34,018 nucleotides of DNA from DATMQA01 sp035566895 (lineage in GTDB: Bacteria > Verrucomicrobiota > Verrucomicrobiia > Limisphaerales > UBA8199). The stretch is taken from positions 1-34,018 of the forward strand of contig DATMQA010000024.1 in assembly GCA_035566895.1 (NCBI GenBank). Reading direction: 5' to 3'. The position numbers and the translations under genes are program-made. A model generated the notes under the pieces. That model saw nothing but the letters and a program-made list of their open reading frames with translations. It searched no databases and was not told the origin of the DNA. This document shows, in pieces, positions 1 to 8,186 of the stretch. Position 1 is the first letter of the stretch. Every line of letters begins with the position of its first letter.

Positions 1-60
1 CTTTTCGGCATCGCTGAGCCGGATGTTGTATGGGCTTGTTTGCGGCATAGCCTCGCTCAT
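1..60 (-). CDS. Probable IS630-family transposase, N-terminal end (partial)
   Basis: An open frame begins with ATG at 60 and runs off the left edge after 20 codons. The peptide contains SPYNIRLSDAEK, which resembles the opening of IS630-type transposases, where a 'Y-IRLS-eE' strand precedes the helix-turn-helix. A second ATG at 48 (MPQTSP) is an equally good start. Only 20 residues are visible, so the call is tentative; another small DNA-binding protein is possible. Confidence 0.35.
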   Translation of the reverse strand, partial: MSEAMPQTSPYNIRLSDAEK

Positions 61-96
61 GTGAGCGAAGACAGCTTGGCAGATTGCTGCCGCTAG

Positions 97-128
97 GGCA
101 ATAATAATACGTCATACTATTTATTGCC
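97..128. repeat. AT-rich 8-bp inverted repeat
   Basis: GGCAATAA at 97-104 is matched by TTATTGCC at 121-128, with a 16-nt AT-rich centre. It lies just upstream of the partial transposase-like frame, so it could be an element end, an operator or part of a promoter. No target-site duplication can be tested because the element leaves the window. Confidence 0.35.
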
Positions 129-180
129 ATGGGTACTAAGCCTGCCAACCATTCCCCCTCTCCCCGCCTTGGCTGCGCCT

Positions 181-1455
181 TTACTTTCCAGCCGTCGAGA
201 TTACCAAATAAACAAAGAGACACGATCCATCCGCGCCATAAATCGAGTCAAAGCTCTGCCGATGCACCGGTGACAGCACCGCTTTGATCTGGACCGCTTC
301 GGCCGGGATGTCTTGCGCCATCGCTTTCATCGCGTCCGTCAGCGTCGCTCCCCGCCCCAGGCGCTCCCGGACCAACGCGAACACGGCGCGCCTTTCTGAC
401 CGCTCGAGTTTCAATGTCTCACCGATTTCCAACGCCAGGAACTCGGCCACCTGGTCGCGCCCCTGCGCCGGAGTCAGCAACCGGTTCAGCTCGTCCCGGA
501 TGGGCTCGGCATCCGCGGCAACGGAGGTGACCTGCGCCAAGAGCGCTTGAAAACGAGGATCGGTCGGAGGAATCTGGGCGACCTGCTTTTTTGCGCCGGC
601 AATCCGAACGTCCATCACGCTCCACCTTTTTGCCAGCGCTTCGATCCGCGGGTTGGATGAACGCGATGGACTGCTCCATTCCCGCGCGGCCCAGGCGCCG
701 CCAATCAATAGTGCCACCGGAAGTAACAGTTTTAGACCCAAGCCGCTCGCGAAACGCCATCGCAACAGGCGCATCCCGCGGTTCGCCAGCACCAGAACGT
801 TTCCCGACGCGAATGTGCCTCCCATAGCCGCCTGAACGGCGTGGAGGGCGGCGGGGAGAGCCTGGGCTGCGGCTTCGTGTGCAAACTGTGCTGTCAACAA
901 TCCGGCTAGGGCGGCCGCGGGGACCTTGGCACCGCGTTTAGCCAGCAAGGCCCGCAACTTGTCCAGGCTGCGCGAGATCCGTTTCTGGGCCGCATCCTCG
1001 CTGATGGCCAGCATCTCACCGATTTCCTTGAAATTCTTTCCTTCGTAGAAATGCGCCAGCACGCCCGCCTGGTCGGTGGCGTGCAACGCCAGGAGAGCTT
1101 CATCGAGCAGGCCTCCAAGTGCGCTCCCGTCGGTTGTCGGCGCTGAATCGCGGTCGAGGCTGGCCGCAAACTCCTGTTCGTGCTGATGGCGCCGAAGTCG
1201 CATCTTGACGGCATCCCGGGATACAAACCGGGTCGCTTGCAGGAGCCATCCGCACACCGAAACACTCGAGGAGAGCTTGCTCGCTTTTCGTGAAAAAATG
1301 ATGAACACCGACTGCGCCACCTCCTCCGCGAGGTGCGGATCGCCCACCTGCCGCATGGCCGTCGTGTAAACCATGCGAAAGTATTTCGCGAAAAGGGCTT
1401 CAAACGCCCTTTCGTCGCCCTGAACATAAGCCGACAGAAGTTCCCAGTCACTCAT
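181..1455 (-). CDS. ECF-type sigma-70 factor with membrane-anchored C-terminal extension
   Basis: Directs RNA polymerase to a special promoter set. Residues 8-78 form a sigma-2 region (GDERAFEALFAKYFRMVY, then DPHLAEEVAQSVF). Residues 110-172 form sigma-4 with a helix-turn-helix (FKEIGEMLAISEDAAQKRISR). Unlike a minimal ECF factor of about 190 residues, this protein has 424. A hydrophobic segment near 239-256 (LKLLLPVALLIGGAW) is a likely membrane span, followed by about 165 unrecognised residues that may sense a signal outside the cytoplasm; this last point is inference. An in-frame TTG lies six bases upstream, but the ATG at 1455 is the better start. It is 105 nt downstream of engB on the same strand. 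No separate anti-sigma gene is adjacent, which fits built-in control. Confidence 0.85.
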   Translation of the reverse strand: MSDWELLSAYVQGDERAFEALFAKYFRMVYTTAMRQVGDPHLAEEVAQSVFIIFSRKASKLSSSVSVCGWLLQATRFVSRDAVKMRLRRHQHEQEFAASLDRDSAPTTDGSALGGLLDEALLALHATDQAGVLAHFYEGKNFKEIGEMLAISEDAAQKRISRSLDKLRALLAKRGAKVPAAALAGLLTAQFAHEAAAQALPAALHAVQAAMGGTFASGNVLVLANRGMRLLRWRFASGLGLKLLLPVALLIGGAWAAREWSSPSRSSNPRIEALAKRWSVMDVRIAGAKKQVAQIPPTDPRFQALLAQVTSVAADAEPIRDELNRLLTPAQGRDQVAEFLALEIGETLKLERSERRAVFALVRERLGRGATLTDAMKAMAQDIPAEAVQIKAVLSPVHRQSFDSIYGADGSCLFVYLVISTAGK

Positions 1456-1560
1456 GGCCAATCTCTGCCCTATTAGTATGGCCTCAGCTTGGGAAAATCC
1501 GACAAAAATGATCTGGGATAACGTTATGCAGTTCTCACTGCCGGTCGCCGCGTCACCACT

Positions 1561-2280
1561 TCACCAGGGGCGGTTGAGGTCGGGTCGCCGTTTTGGGTTT
1601 TCTCGAACGCGCGTTTGCGCACTTAGGCTCTCGGGATGTACCGGTGCCCGGCTCGACGCGGCGTTGATTGCCCTCATCTGTTCGTCGATTACCCCGAGCA
1701 ACTCTTGCCGGCCCTGCCCAGTCTCGGCGGAACAGGTGAACCCCGCTGGCAACTTTTCGAACCATGCCGAAATGCGCTCCGTAAAAGCTGCGACGTTCGT
1801 CTGCACCGTGACAGCAGATACCTTGTCGGTCTTGGTGAAGACAAGCACGAACGGCACGGCGCGCCGCACGAGCCATTCCACGAACTCGAGATCGATTTGT
1901 TGCGGCGCCAGCCCGGAGTCGATTAGCGCAAAAACCAGGCAGAGGTTCGTGCGATGCTCCAGATAACCGGCCGCGGCTTTGTTTAACCGGGCGCGGTCCT
2001 TCCGGGCACCTTGGGTAAAGCCGTATCCAGGCAGATCCACCAGCCGCCAGCATTGGTTCATCGTGAAGATGTTAATGAGCTTGGTGAACCCCGGCGTGGA
2101 GGAGACGCGGGCCATTCCCTGCTCGCCCGCCAGCATGTTCAGCAGCGAGGACTTGCCGACGTTCGAGCGGCCGATGAAGGCAAACTCCGGCAGTGACTCG
2201 TCCGGACACGAATCCAAATCCGGCGCGCTGCAATCAAAAATGGCGGATGAAATGTTCACGATGGAGAGTCCACACCCCAT
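1561..2280 (-). CDS. engB: Ribosome biogenesis GTP-binding protein EngB/YsxC
   Basis: GTPase needed for late 50S subunit assembly. All core motifs are visible: P-loop GRSNVGKS (37-44), G2 region STPGFTKLIN, G3 DLPGYG (82-87), G4 FTKTDK (148-153) and a G5-like SAETGQG. From the ATG at 2280 the protein has 239 residues, slightly longer than usual because of a basic, Pro-rich C-terminal tail. GTG at 2259 (MNISSA) is a plausible alternative start that better matches the usual EngB N-terminus. The longer open frame upstream runs into rsgA in another frame and is not coding. It follows rsgA by 43 nt, so the two assembly GTPases are probably co-transcribed. Confidence 0.93.
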   Translation of the reverse strand: MGCGLSIVNISSAIFDCSAPDLDSCPDESLPEFAFIGRSNVGKSSLLNMLAGEQGMARVSSTPGFTKLINIFTMNQCWRLVDLPGYGFTQGARKDRARLNKAAAGYLEHRTNLCLVFALIDSGLAPQQIDLEFVEWLVRRAVPFVLVFTKTDKVSAVTVQTNVAAFTERISAWFEKLPAGFTCSAETGQGRQELLGVIDEQMRAINAASSRAPVHPESLSAQTRVRENPKRRPDLNRPW

Positions 2281-2323
2281 TGTCGCACAAATCCAACGGA
2301 CGGATACCCTTTTCGGACATGCT

Positions 2324-3379
2324 CTAACCCGTGTTCCTCCCGCGACGGCCCACACGGTCGCTCTTTTTGCGGTCTTGCCAGGCGGCTCTCTTCTCCGCTT
2401 CGCGGAGGAATCGGATTTCAAGTTGGAGCTTGAGAAAGCTGTCATACCGCTCGCGCGGGAGCGTGCCGGCGGCAACCGCTTCGAGCACCGCACACTTATT
2501 CTCCTTTGTATGGGTGCAGTCCCGGAAGCGGCAGCGCGGAGACAGCGCTTCGATCTCGGGAAAAGTTTGCTTCGATCCTTCGCTGGCAATCCAGATGTGG
2601 AACTCTCTCATGCCCGGCGTATCAATGACCACCCCCCCTTGGGGGAGGAAAATCATCTCGCGCCACGAAGTCGTATGCCGGCCTTTGGCGTCATTTGTGC
2701 GCACTTCCACCGTTGCCTGGATGTCCTCTCCATAAAGGCGATTGATGAGGCTCGACTTGCCCACACCCGAAGTGCCAATGAACACGGCCGTGTCCCCGGG
2801 TTTGATCAGCTCCGACAATTTCTTCACCCCCCGCCCGGTAAGCGCACAGGCCGCGAGTACGGATGCCCCGCCGGCCACGCGCGTGGCAGTTGCCAGCTTC
2901 GCCTCAAGGTCGTCGCACAAATCGATTTTATTCAGAACGACGACCGGGCGTGCGCCGCTTTCATGTGCCACCACCAGCATCTGCTGCAGGCACACCGGGT
3001 CGAAACTCATGTCCGCGGCGGTCACCATGAACGCCGTGTCGATATTGGTGGCCAGGATGTGCTCGGTGGCGCCATGGCCGGTCATCTTGCGCGAGAGTTG
3101 GGTGCGTCGCGGAAGGATAGCCTGAATAACGGCCTTCTCCTCGTTGGGTACCAGTCTTATGGCGACCCAATCTCCCACCTTGGGAAGTTTTGCGTTGGAC
3201 CGGTGAGCTTCGTGAATGCTCTTGCCGGTCACTTGCGCGAGAAGCTCCGCCTCAGCGGTCCAGACCCGGAAGAAATGCTTGTCCTCCACCGCGACGCGAG
3301 CCGGGACCAGGCCCTTGGCATGGTGGGGGGCGAATTGCTGATTGAGCTCAGCATTCCAGCCCAGCTTCGTCAGTTCCAT
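2324..3379 (-). CDS. rsgA: Ribosome small-subunit-dependent GTPase A (RsgA/YjeQ)
   Basis: Circularly permuted GTPase that checks late 30S maturation. An N-terminal OB-fold (about 25-95, with VGDWVAI) is followed by the diagnostic permuted order G4 NKID (150-153), G1 GTSGVGKSS (202-210), G3 DTPGMRE (253-259). The C-terminal zinc motif CRFRDCTHTKENKC gives Cys283, Cys288, His290 and Cys296. The 351-residue length is normal. ATG at 3379 is preferred over TTG at 3397; neither has a strong ribosome-binding site. First gene of a probable rsgA-engB unit. A 490-residue open frame on the opposite strand across this gene is a GC-driven shadow. Confidence 0.95.
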   Translation of the reverse strand: MELTKLGWNAELNQQFAPHHAKGLVPARVAVEDKHFFRVWTAEAELLAQVTGKSIHEAHRSNAKLPKVGDWVAIRLVPNEEKAVIQAILPRRTQLSRKMTGHGATEHILATNIDTAFMVTAADMSFDPVCLQQMLVVAHESGARPVVVLNKIDLCDDLEAKLATATRVAGGASVLAACALTGRGVKKLSELIKPGDTAVFIGTSGVGKSSLINRLYGEDIQATVEVRTNDAKGRHTTSWREMIFLPQGGVVIDTPGMREFHIWIASEGSKQTFPEIEALSPRCRFRDCTHTKENKCAVLEAVAAGTLPRERYDSFLKLQLEIRFLREAEKRAAWQDRKKSDRVGRRGRNTG

Positions 3380-3538
3380 ACTCGACGTGATCGACAAGAC
3401 CCATTGAGGAATGCTGCCAAAACCGCTTTAGCATGTCCAGAGACGGAGTGAACCGGGTAATTCCTCTGCTCGAATTTTGAAACGCTCAACAAAGAACAAA
3501 CACCGCAAAAATGCGCTGCCGTCGCGATAAGCGAAGAA

Positions 3539-3570
3539 ATCATAAATCGTAAATCGTAAATCATAAATTT
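3539..3570. repeat. AT-rich simple repeat (ATAAATCGTAAATC type)
   Basis: A short degenerate array of TAAATC/TAAATCG units between rsgA and the broken HNH gene. It resembles the simple repeats found inside that HNH gene, suggesting repeat expansion or gap repair has been active here. Confidence 0.5.
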
Positions 3571-3579
3571 GTCCGCCGC

Positions 3580-4023
3580 ATGACGACTAAACTGACGAAA
3601 TCCACCGTGCCGGTGCTGAACCGCAACTGGCAGGCCATCAACGTGCGCACGCCGCAGGAGGCGTTCTGCCTGATGGCCACCAACGTCGCCACCGGCCTGG
3701 AAAGTGATTGTGAACTACCAACCACCGGACGCTCCCCCATTTTGCATTCATCATTCTGCACTCTGCGCTCGAATACGGTGCCAAAGAAGCGCCCGAAGCT
3801 CTGCGCCCGTGCCCCCCGCAGAATTTTGCATTCTCCACTCTACATTCTGCATTCGGATGTCTGGTCGGCCAAGGACGTGAACCAGCGCAAGGCCGACCGC
3901 CTGCCGCACGAGGCCGGCCTCAGGCTCCTGTCCACGCCTCGTGCGCCGAAAGAACGGCCGGCAATGGCATTCATTCGCAACTCGCATGACATCGCGGACT
4001 GGAAGCTGTTCGTGCAGAAATAA
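3580..4023 (+). pseudogene. HNH endonuclease-like gene with two in-frame simple-repeat replacements
   Basis: The ends match a bacterial HNH endonuclease-like family I know from memory: an N-terminal segment (VLNRNWQAINVRTPQEAF), a middle scrap (TVPKKRPKLCARA) and a C-terminal segment (WSAKDVNQRKADRLPHEAGL, then APKE and a final FIRNSHDIADW). Two internal parts are replaced by TTTTGCATTC/TACATTC-type simple repeats, at about 3738-3766 and 3824-3854. The second replacement removes the region that should carry the Cys-Tyr-Thr-Gly and HxxPRSRGG catalytic core. Remarkably, the frame stays open for 147 codons. The family protein is nearer 190 residues, so this product cannot be an active nuclease. 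Whether the scar is translated is unknown. Confidence 0.7.
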
Positions 4024-4028
4024 CACGC

Positions 4029-4058
4029 GGGAGAGCGGGCTTCAAGGCTCGCTCTCCC
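4029..4058. terminator. Strong hairpin, possible terminator after the HNH remnant
   Basis: GGGAGAGCG (4029-4037) pairs perfectly with CGCTCTCCC (4050-4058) around a 12-nt loop, five bases after the HNH remnant stop codon. No T-run follows at once, so it may instead be a dispersed palindromic repeat. Confidence 0.5.
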
Positions 4059-4126
4059 TACGTCGAATTGATAAAAATGATTTCAAGTTGCTGGCATGGA
4101 TCCCGGCACATAAACAAAGTAAGCGC

Positions 4127-5110
4127 ATGGAAAGTTTGAAAATTCATCGTCGCCACGGGTTACAACGAGACGAGAATGGCGCGTGGGCATTCACCGAGGA
4201 ATCTTTACCCTATCGCCCCAAGGAGGGCTTCCACCAAGTATTCAACGAGCACGCCGTCCGATACCTGAACAGCTTCGACATCGTGTTCCGCGCTGCGAAG
4301 TCAGCCTGCGAATTCGAGTTCGTTTACACGCTTCTCGGGGTGAAAGGCATGAAAGACATGAGCTGGGATCCATTTGAGACTACTCGCCGTACGATTCCTG
4401 CCATGATCAAACTGTATGAAAAAATTGAAGACTTCGAAATGCAACGACACCTCGCATTATGGACTTACGGGCACATCGTCGAGGCCTCGGAACCTTATGA
4501 ACGCTTGGCAAACCTAATTGCGGTTTCACAGGGGGAACGTTTCAAAATCTGCCAGTTTCCGCCTGACAAGAAGGGACGACCGCAAAGCCCAGGCGAGAAG
4601 ATTCGGAAATTGGACGAAATGGCAAAAGGGGCAGGCATGCCCTCCGTCGCCGACCCGTTGAAGGAGATTTGGGATCGAGCATTGCGCAATTCTGTCTTCC
4701 ATGCTGATTACGGCTTGCATGGGAATTCGGTGATAATTCCATCTGCCTTCCGCACATACACCCATGACCAAATCATGCAGCTCATCAATCGCGCTTTGGC
4801 GTATCACCATGCTCTTGTCAAGCTGATAGAAATCTACCGGGAGACCTACGAGCGCCCGACCGTAATCGCCGTACATCCACGATTCGGACATTTTCCGAAT
4901 GAGAAAGCCACGGTCGTGGTTAGAGAAGGAGCGGGGGCGATTGGTCTCAAAGACGCTTGGACGCTGGATGCGATTGGCCGAGGTCACATCCCTTGGTTCG
5001 TCGGCATTGTCCTCTATGAGGAAAGCAAGCAACTGTCGGCGAACCACTCGATTAATTTCTTTCGCGCAGACGGGAAGGGCGAAGAGGCTCCCGTCAAAGT
5101 GAGCCAATAA
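4127..5110 (+). CDS. Uncharacterised protein with a HEPN-like RxxxxH motif
   Basis: The 327-residue product is mostly alpha-helical in appearance, with no signal peptide or membrane span. I do not recognise the whole protein. Residues 186-195 read LRNSVFHADY, matching the R-x4-H signature (Arg187, His192) of HEPN ribonuclease domains, where 'RNaiaH' is typical. The segment before it (KEIWDRA) fits the preceding HEPN helix. About 135 residues follow, including a VHPRFGHFPNEKATVVV stretch of unknown role. The frame is open upstream to 3941, but the ATG at 4127 is the first sensible start because upstream codons overlap the HNH remnant and hairpin. It lies 71 nt before an AbiV-like HEPN gene on the same strand, so the two may form one defence or toxin unit; that is inference. 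Confidence 0.6.
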   Translation: MESLKIHRRHGLQRDENGAWAFTEESLPYRPKEGFHQVFNEHAVRYLNSFDIVFRAAKSACEFEFVYTLLGVKGMKDMSWDPFETTRRTIPAMIKLYEKIEDFEMQRHLALWTYGHIVEASEPYERLANLIAVSQGERFKICQFPPDKKGRPQSPGEKIRKLDEMAKGAGMPSVADPLKEIWDRALRNSVFHADYGLHGNSVIIPSAFRTYTHDQIMQLINRALAYHHALVKLIEIYRETYERPTVIAVHPRFGHFPNEKATVVVREGAGAIGLKDAWTLDAIGRGHIPWFVGIVLYEESKQLSANHSINFFRADGKGEEAPVKVSQ

Positions 5111-5181
5111 CGCCAACTCTGTTGCTGTCGGTACGGATACCCACACAGAACCGCGCACCGGTCCTACAAATGATATGAATC

Positions 5182-6033
5182 ATGAGCAATGACATGAGCG
5201 CTGAACGAATAGCCCAGGAACCCGCCAAACGGCTGTACGAGGCGCTGTTTGAAGGCAAATCTCCTGAGGCAATAGCGGCCAGCCTCGCCAATGGGATCCA
5301 AGCAGTTATCGCCAATGTCGAGAGGCTCCTCGGGGACATCGCCTACCTGCTGGCCAGCGGGAGAATTGCTTCAGCATCGTTTCTACTAGCGACCGCGGAT
5401 GAGGAAACGGCAAAGGTCTTCATCTTGATCGACGCCTGCCGGGTTGACCCAGCGAAGCACGCGCACGTTTTGAAAAGCCTCTGCAAGGCATTCTACAACC
5501 ATAGACTCAAGCATGCGTACAACGCGATGCGCCGCTATCCACCGGCCTTCAACGGTGTGGCCACGGCATGGTGTTATTGGACGAAGCCGTGGTGGCCAGA
5601 GCCCGCAGACCCTGAAAGTGGTGAGCCAGCAATGCCACATAGCACGTACTTTGATCGCGAGATGCCGCTTTATGTTGACTGGGACTTCTACTCGGGAAAG
5701 TGGATGTTACCCGATAACAGCACGAACGCTTCGAAATTCGGACGCGAGCCCGAGCTTAATCGCCTCGACGTACTGCGCGGCGATTTGGGACAAATCAAAC
5801 TGGCGTTTGAGGCGGGGTTGCTGTCAAGCGCCGCTCTCGCATGCCTCAACGAGGAATGGCGCAATGCCTACGTGAACGAGAAGACGTCTGTTGCAGAAAT
5901 TGAGGAGGTGCAAAACGGCCTTGTGGAGCACCTGGTTTCCAAGCTCCGCATTCCTGAGGAGACCGTCCGGCGCTCCCCTCTGTTCGCCTGGCCATTGTAT
6001 CATTTCACAGCCATGAGGTCGGACAACACTTGA
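5182..6033 (+). CDS. AbiV-like (HEPN) abortive infection protein
   Basis: The N-terminal half matches the AbiV/HEPN layout: residues 45-60 NVERLLGDIAYLLASG (an 'NAerLl-dA-lLl-g' helix), 62-82 with EETAK in the place of the usual EE-gK, and a later FYNHRLKHAY (104-113) in the place of the family's conserved His-x-x-Lys segment. AbiV proteins block phage translation or act as RNases in related HEPN systems. At 283 residues this protein is longer than classical AbiV (about 200); the C-terminal 150 residues are unrecognised and rich in Trp and Tyr (WCYWTKPWW). It starts at ATG 5182 with no clear ribosome-binding site and sits 71 nt downstream of another HEPN-motif gene. An HEPN protein of unrelated function is the main alternative. 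Confidence 0.6.
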   Translation: MSNDMSAERIAQEPAKRLYEALFEGKSPEAIAASLANGIQAVIANVERLLGDIAYLLASGRIASASFLLATADEETAKVFILIDACRVDPAKHAHVLKSLCKAFYNHRLKHAYNAMRRYPPAFNGVATAWCYWTKPWWPEPADPESGEPAMPHSTYFDREMPLYVDWDFYSGKWMLPDNSTNASKFGREPELNRLDVLRGDLGQIKLAFEAGLLSSAALACLNEEWRNAYVNEKTSVAEIEEVQNGLVEHLVSKLRIPEETVRRSPLFAWPLYHFTAMRSDNT

Positions 6034-6105
6034 ACGCAAGTCGCAGTCACAAAACACGGTGAACAACAGACTTGCCAGTCGATCAGAACAGAATAAGGTG
6101 GCGCC

Positions 6106-7272
6106 GTGAAAGCGAGTCAACTGATTCGTGCCTTTCAGATTTGCCTGTTGTTAGCCCTGACACCTTCCCGGTTATCCGGCCAGACCCCTCGGATTGGCCG
6201 TGACCAAGCTGCTGCCCGGGCTGGAGCAAGCAGGACAAGCCCCTCGGGCAAGAGCATCGATGAACTGAGAGCAAAAGCCGGCAACGGAGATGCCAAGGCT
6301 CAATACGCTTTGGGAGCTCTTTACTATGAAGGCAAGGCGATCAAACAGGACTACGCCGAGGCGGCAACGTGGTTCCGAAAGGCCGCGGAGCAGAAAGTCG
6401 AATGGGCACAGTACGCGCTCGGTTGCTGTTACGATTTTGGTCAGCGTATCGAGCAAGATCACGCGCAGGCTTTCAAGTGGTACCGTCAGGCAGCCGAACA
6501 AGGCCTCCCAATAGCGGAGTTTATGGTTGGAGATTGCTATCGAACAGGGGAAGGCGTGTTGGGTGACATGAAGGAAGCTGTGAAATGGTATCGCCGTGCG
6601 GCGGATGATGACAATCCGTGTGCGCAATACAATCTGGGTCTTATTTACGAACAGGGACTTGGGGCCTCCCTCGACGTATCCGAGGCCGCAAAGTGGTATC
6701 GCAGAGCTGCGCAGCACGGTTTGCCTGAAGCACAACTTCATCTTGGGCAGATCTACCGCGAGGGCAAAGGGGTTCAAAAGGACCCCGCAGAGGCCGTGAA
6801 ATGGTATCGCATGGCCGCAGAACAAGGGAACGCGGCCGCTGAATATAACCTCGGCGTGGCCTATGACCAGGGGTTCGGCGTGGCTGAGGATGCAGCGGAA
6901 GCACTCAGGTGGTATCGCAAGGCCGCAGGCCAGGGAAATGTCGATGGCCAGTACAATCTCGGCCAGTGCTACCGTGAGGGCCGAGGCGTGCAGAAAAACT
7001 ACGCCGAGGCCGTCAAGTGGTATCGCAGAGCGGCAGAGCAGGGAGATGCTCAAGCGCAGTATGACCTCGGGGCATGCTACGCAAATGGCGAGGGAGTTTC
7101 CGGTCTCGTCGAGGCGTACAAATGGTTTTCGTTCGCCGCCGCTGGAGGGAATAAGGGAGCAAAACAAGTGAGGGACCAGATCACCCGACGGATGTCTCGA
7201 GCAGAGGTCGAGGAGGGCGAACGGAGCGCCGCCGCATTCGTTACAAAAAACGAGGACATCAGACCCAAGTGA
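6106..7272 (+). CDS. Secreted Sel1-repeat protein (eight repeats)
   Basis: Starts with GTG at 6106, with a good AAGGTGG ribosome-binding site 6-12 bases upstream. Residues 1-25 form a signal peptide (QICLLLALTPSRLSG). From about residue 62 come eight Sel1-like repeats of 36 residues, each of the form AQYNLGxxYxxGxGVxxDxxEAxKWYRxAAEQG; the last is slightly shorter. These alpha-alpha solenoid repeats act as protein-binding scaffolds in the envelope; the partner is unknown. The C-terminus carries a basic/acidic tail (RRMSRAEVEEGERS). It follows the AbiV-like gene by 72 nt on the same strand, but its own ribosome-binding site suggests independent use. Confidence 0.9.
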   Translation: MKASQLIRAFQICLLLALTPSRLSGQTPRIGRDQAAARAGASRTSPSGKSIDELRAKAGNGDAKAQYALGALYYEGKAIKQDYAEAATWFRKAAEQKVEWAQYALGCCYDFGQRIEQDHAQAFKWYRQAAEQGLPIAEFMVGDCYRTGEGVLGDMKEAVKWYRRAADDDNPCAQYNLGLIYEQGLGASLDVSEAAKWYRRAAQHGLPEAQLHLGQIYREGKGVQKDPAEAVKWYRMAAEQGNAAAEYNLGVAYDQGFGVAEDAAEALRWYRKAAGQGNVDGQYNLGQCYREGRGVQKNYAEAVKWYRRAAEQGDAQAQYDLGACYANGEGVSGLVEAYKWFSFAAAGGNKGAKQVRDQITRRMSRAEVEEGERSAAAFVTKNEDIRPK

Positions 7273-7308
7273 GGCGCGTTCTGATAGGAACACTCCTTGG
7301 CTCCCGAG

Positions 7309-8051
7309 ATGCCAACCCTCCTCCTCTCATCGCGTCAGACCGAGGACGCTCAAAAGCTCTGGCGCGCCTGCATCGCCGAGAACTGGAAACTGATCCGTTT
7401 GCATGGTTGGCGAGTCCCGGAAATCTCCCCTCACGATTTGGCGGTGTATGGCGAGCTTCTGTTCGCCCAGCACGTCGCTCAGACACTCGGATTGCGGCTT
7501 CAAGAACCAGAAGCCGATTGGCTGCCCAAACTTCCGTGCCGTTGGCGAGGCCGGGAGGTGCGCTTGGCGGCCCTGACCGAGGCGCGCAAGGTCGCCACCC
7601 GCAGCTTTATCAAGCCCGCCGAGGAAAAATGCTTCGAGGCGCGCATCTATTCCAGTGGCGCCGAACTTCCTCCACCGGGTCCGTTGCCCGAAGACCTGCC
7701 GATGCTGGTGCAGGAAGTCGTGGACTGGACTACCGAATTTCGCTGCTTTGTTCTCGACCGCCAAGTTGTGACCTCTTCCGCCTATTGGCGCGATGGCCAG
7801 CCGACCAAATCGGAAGACGGTTCCTGGTCATCCAGCGGCGCCGAGTTGGAACAAGCCAATCGCTTTTGCGAGTCGGTTCTCCGCAACCAAACCGTTACCT
7901 TTCCTGATGCGGTTGCCATGGACCCTGCCTGATTCAAGACCGCGGCTGGGCGGTAATCGAATGCAACGCAGCATTTGGCGCCGGCATTTACGGCTGCGAT
8001 CCCGTTCAGGTCCTGCGCGTGCTCCGCTCCGCCTGCTGCCCAATCACATAA
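7309..8051 (+). pseudogene. ATP-grasp domain protein, frameshifted near the C-terminus
   Basis: The first frame (7309-7932) encodes an ATP-grasp-like protein of the DUF4343 type: MPTLLLSSRQTEDAQKLW at the start, SFIKPAEEK in the middle, then WTTEFRCFVLD and YWRDG. At about 7925 the frame stops early (AMDPA-stop). The missing end continues one frame over, from about 7921 to the stop at 8049-8051, as LIQDRGWAVIECNAAFGAG and IYGCDP, which carries the metal-binding E-x-N (ECN) of ATP-grasp enzymes. A single small indel therefore separates the catalytic end from the body: a recent pseudogene or a sequencing error. TTG at 7297, with AGGAA seven bases upstream, is an alternative start. A 69-bp piece (7603-7671) has a diverged copy at 12922-12988. 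Confidence 0.75.
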
Positions 8052-8186
8052 CTCCGTTCGTGGCCTTTTGTGTCATTGTTAAATACTGATCCGATGTACT
8101 TACGAATGTGACGAGATGCGGTCCATGGATTGGCGTCGCCGCTTTTTCATGCTCCAATCACATCCGTGAGCGATGGGGGCGAACTA

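Noticed and set aside
1979..3451. 490-codon plus-strand frame over engB and rsgA
   Set aside because: It is antisense to two clearly conserved GTPases and shows no domain; high GC explains it.
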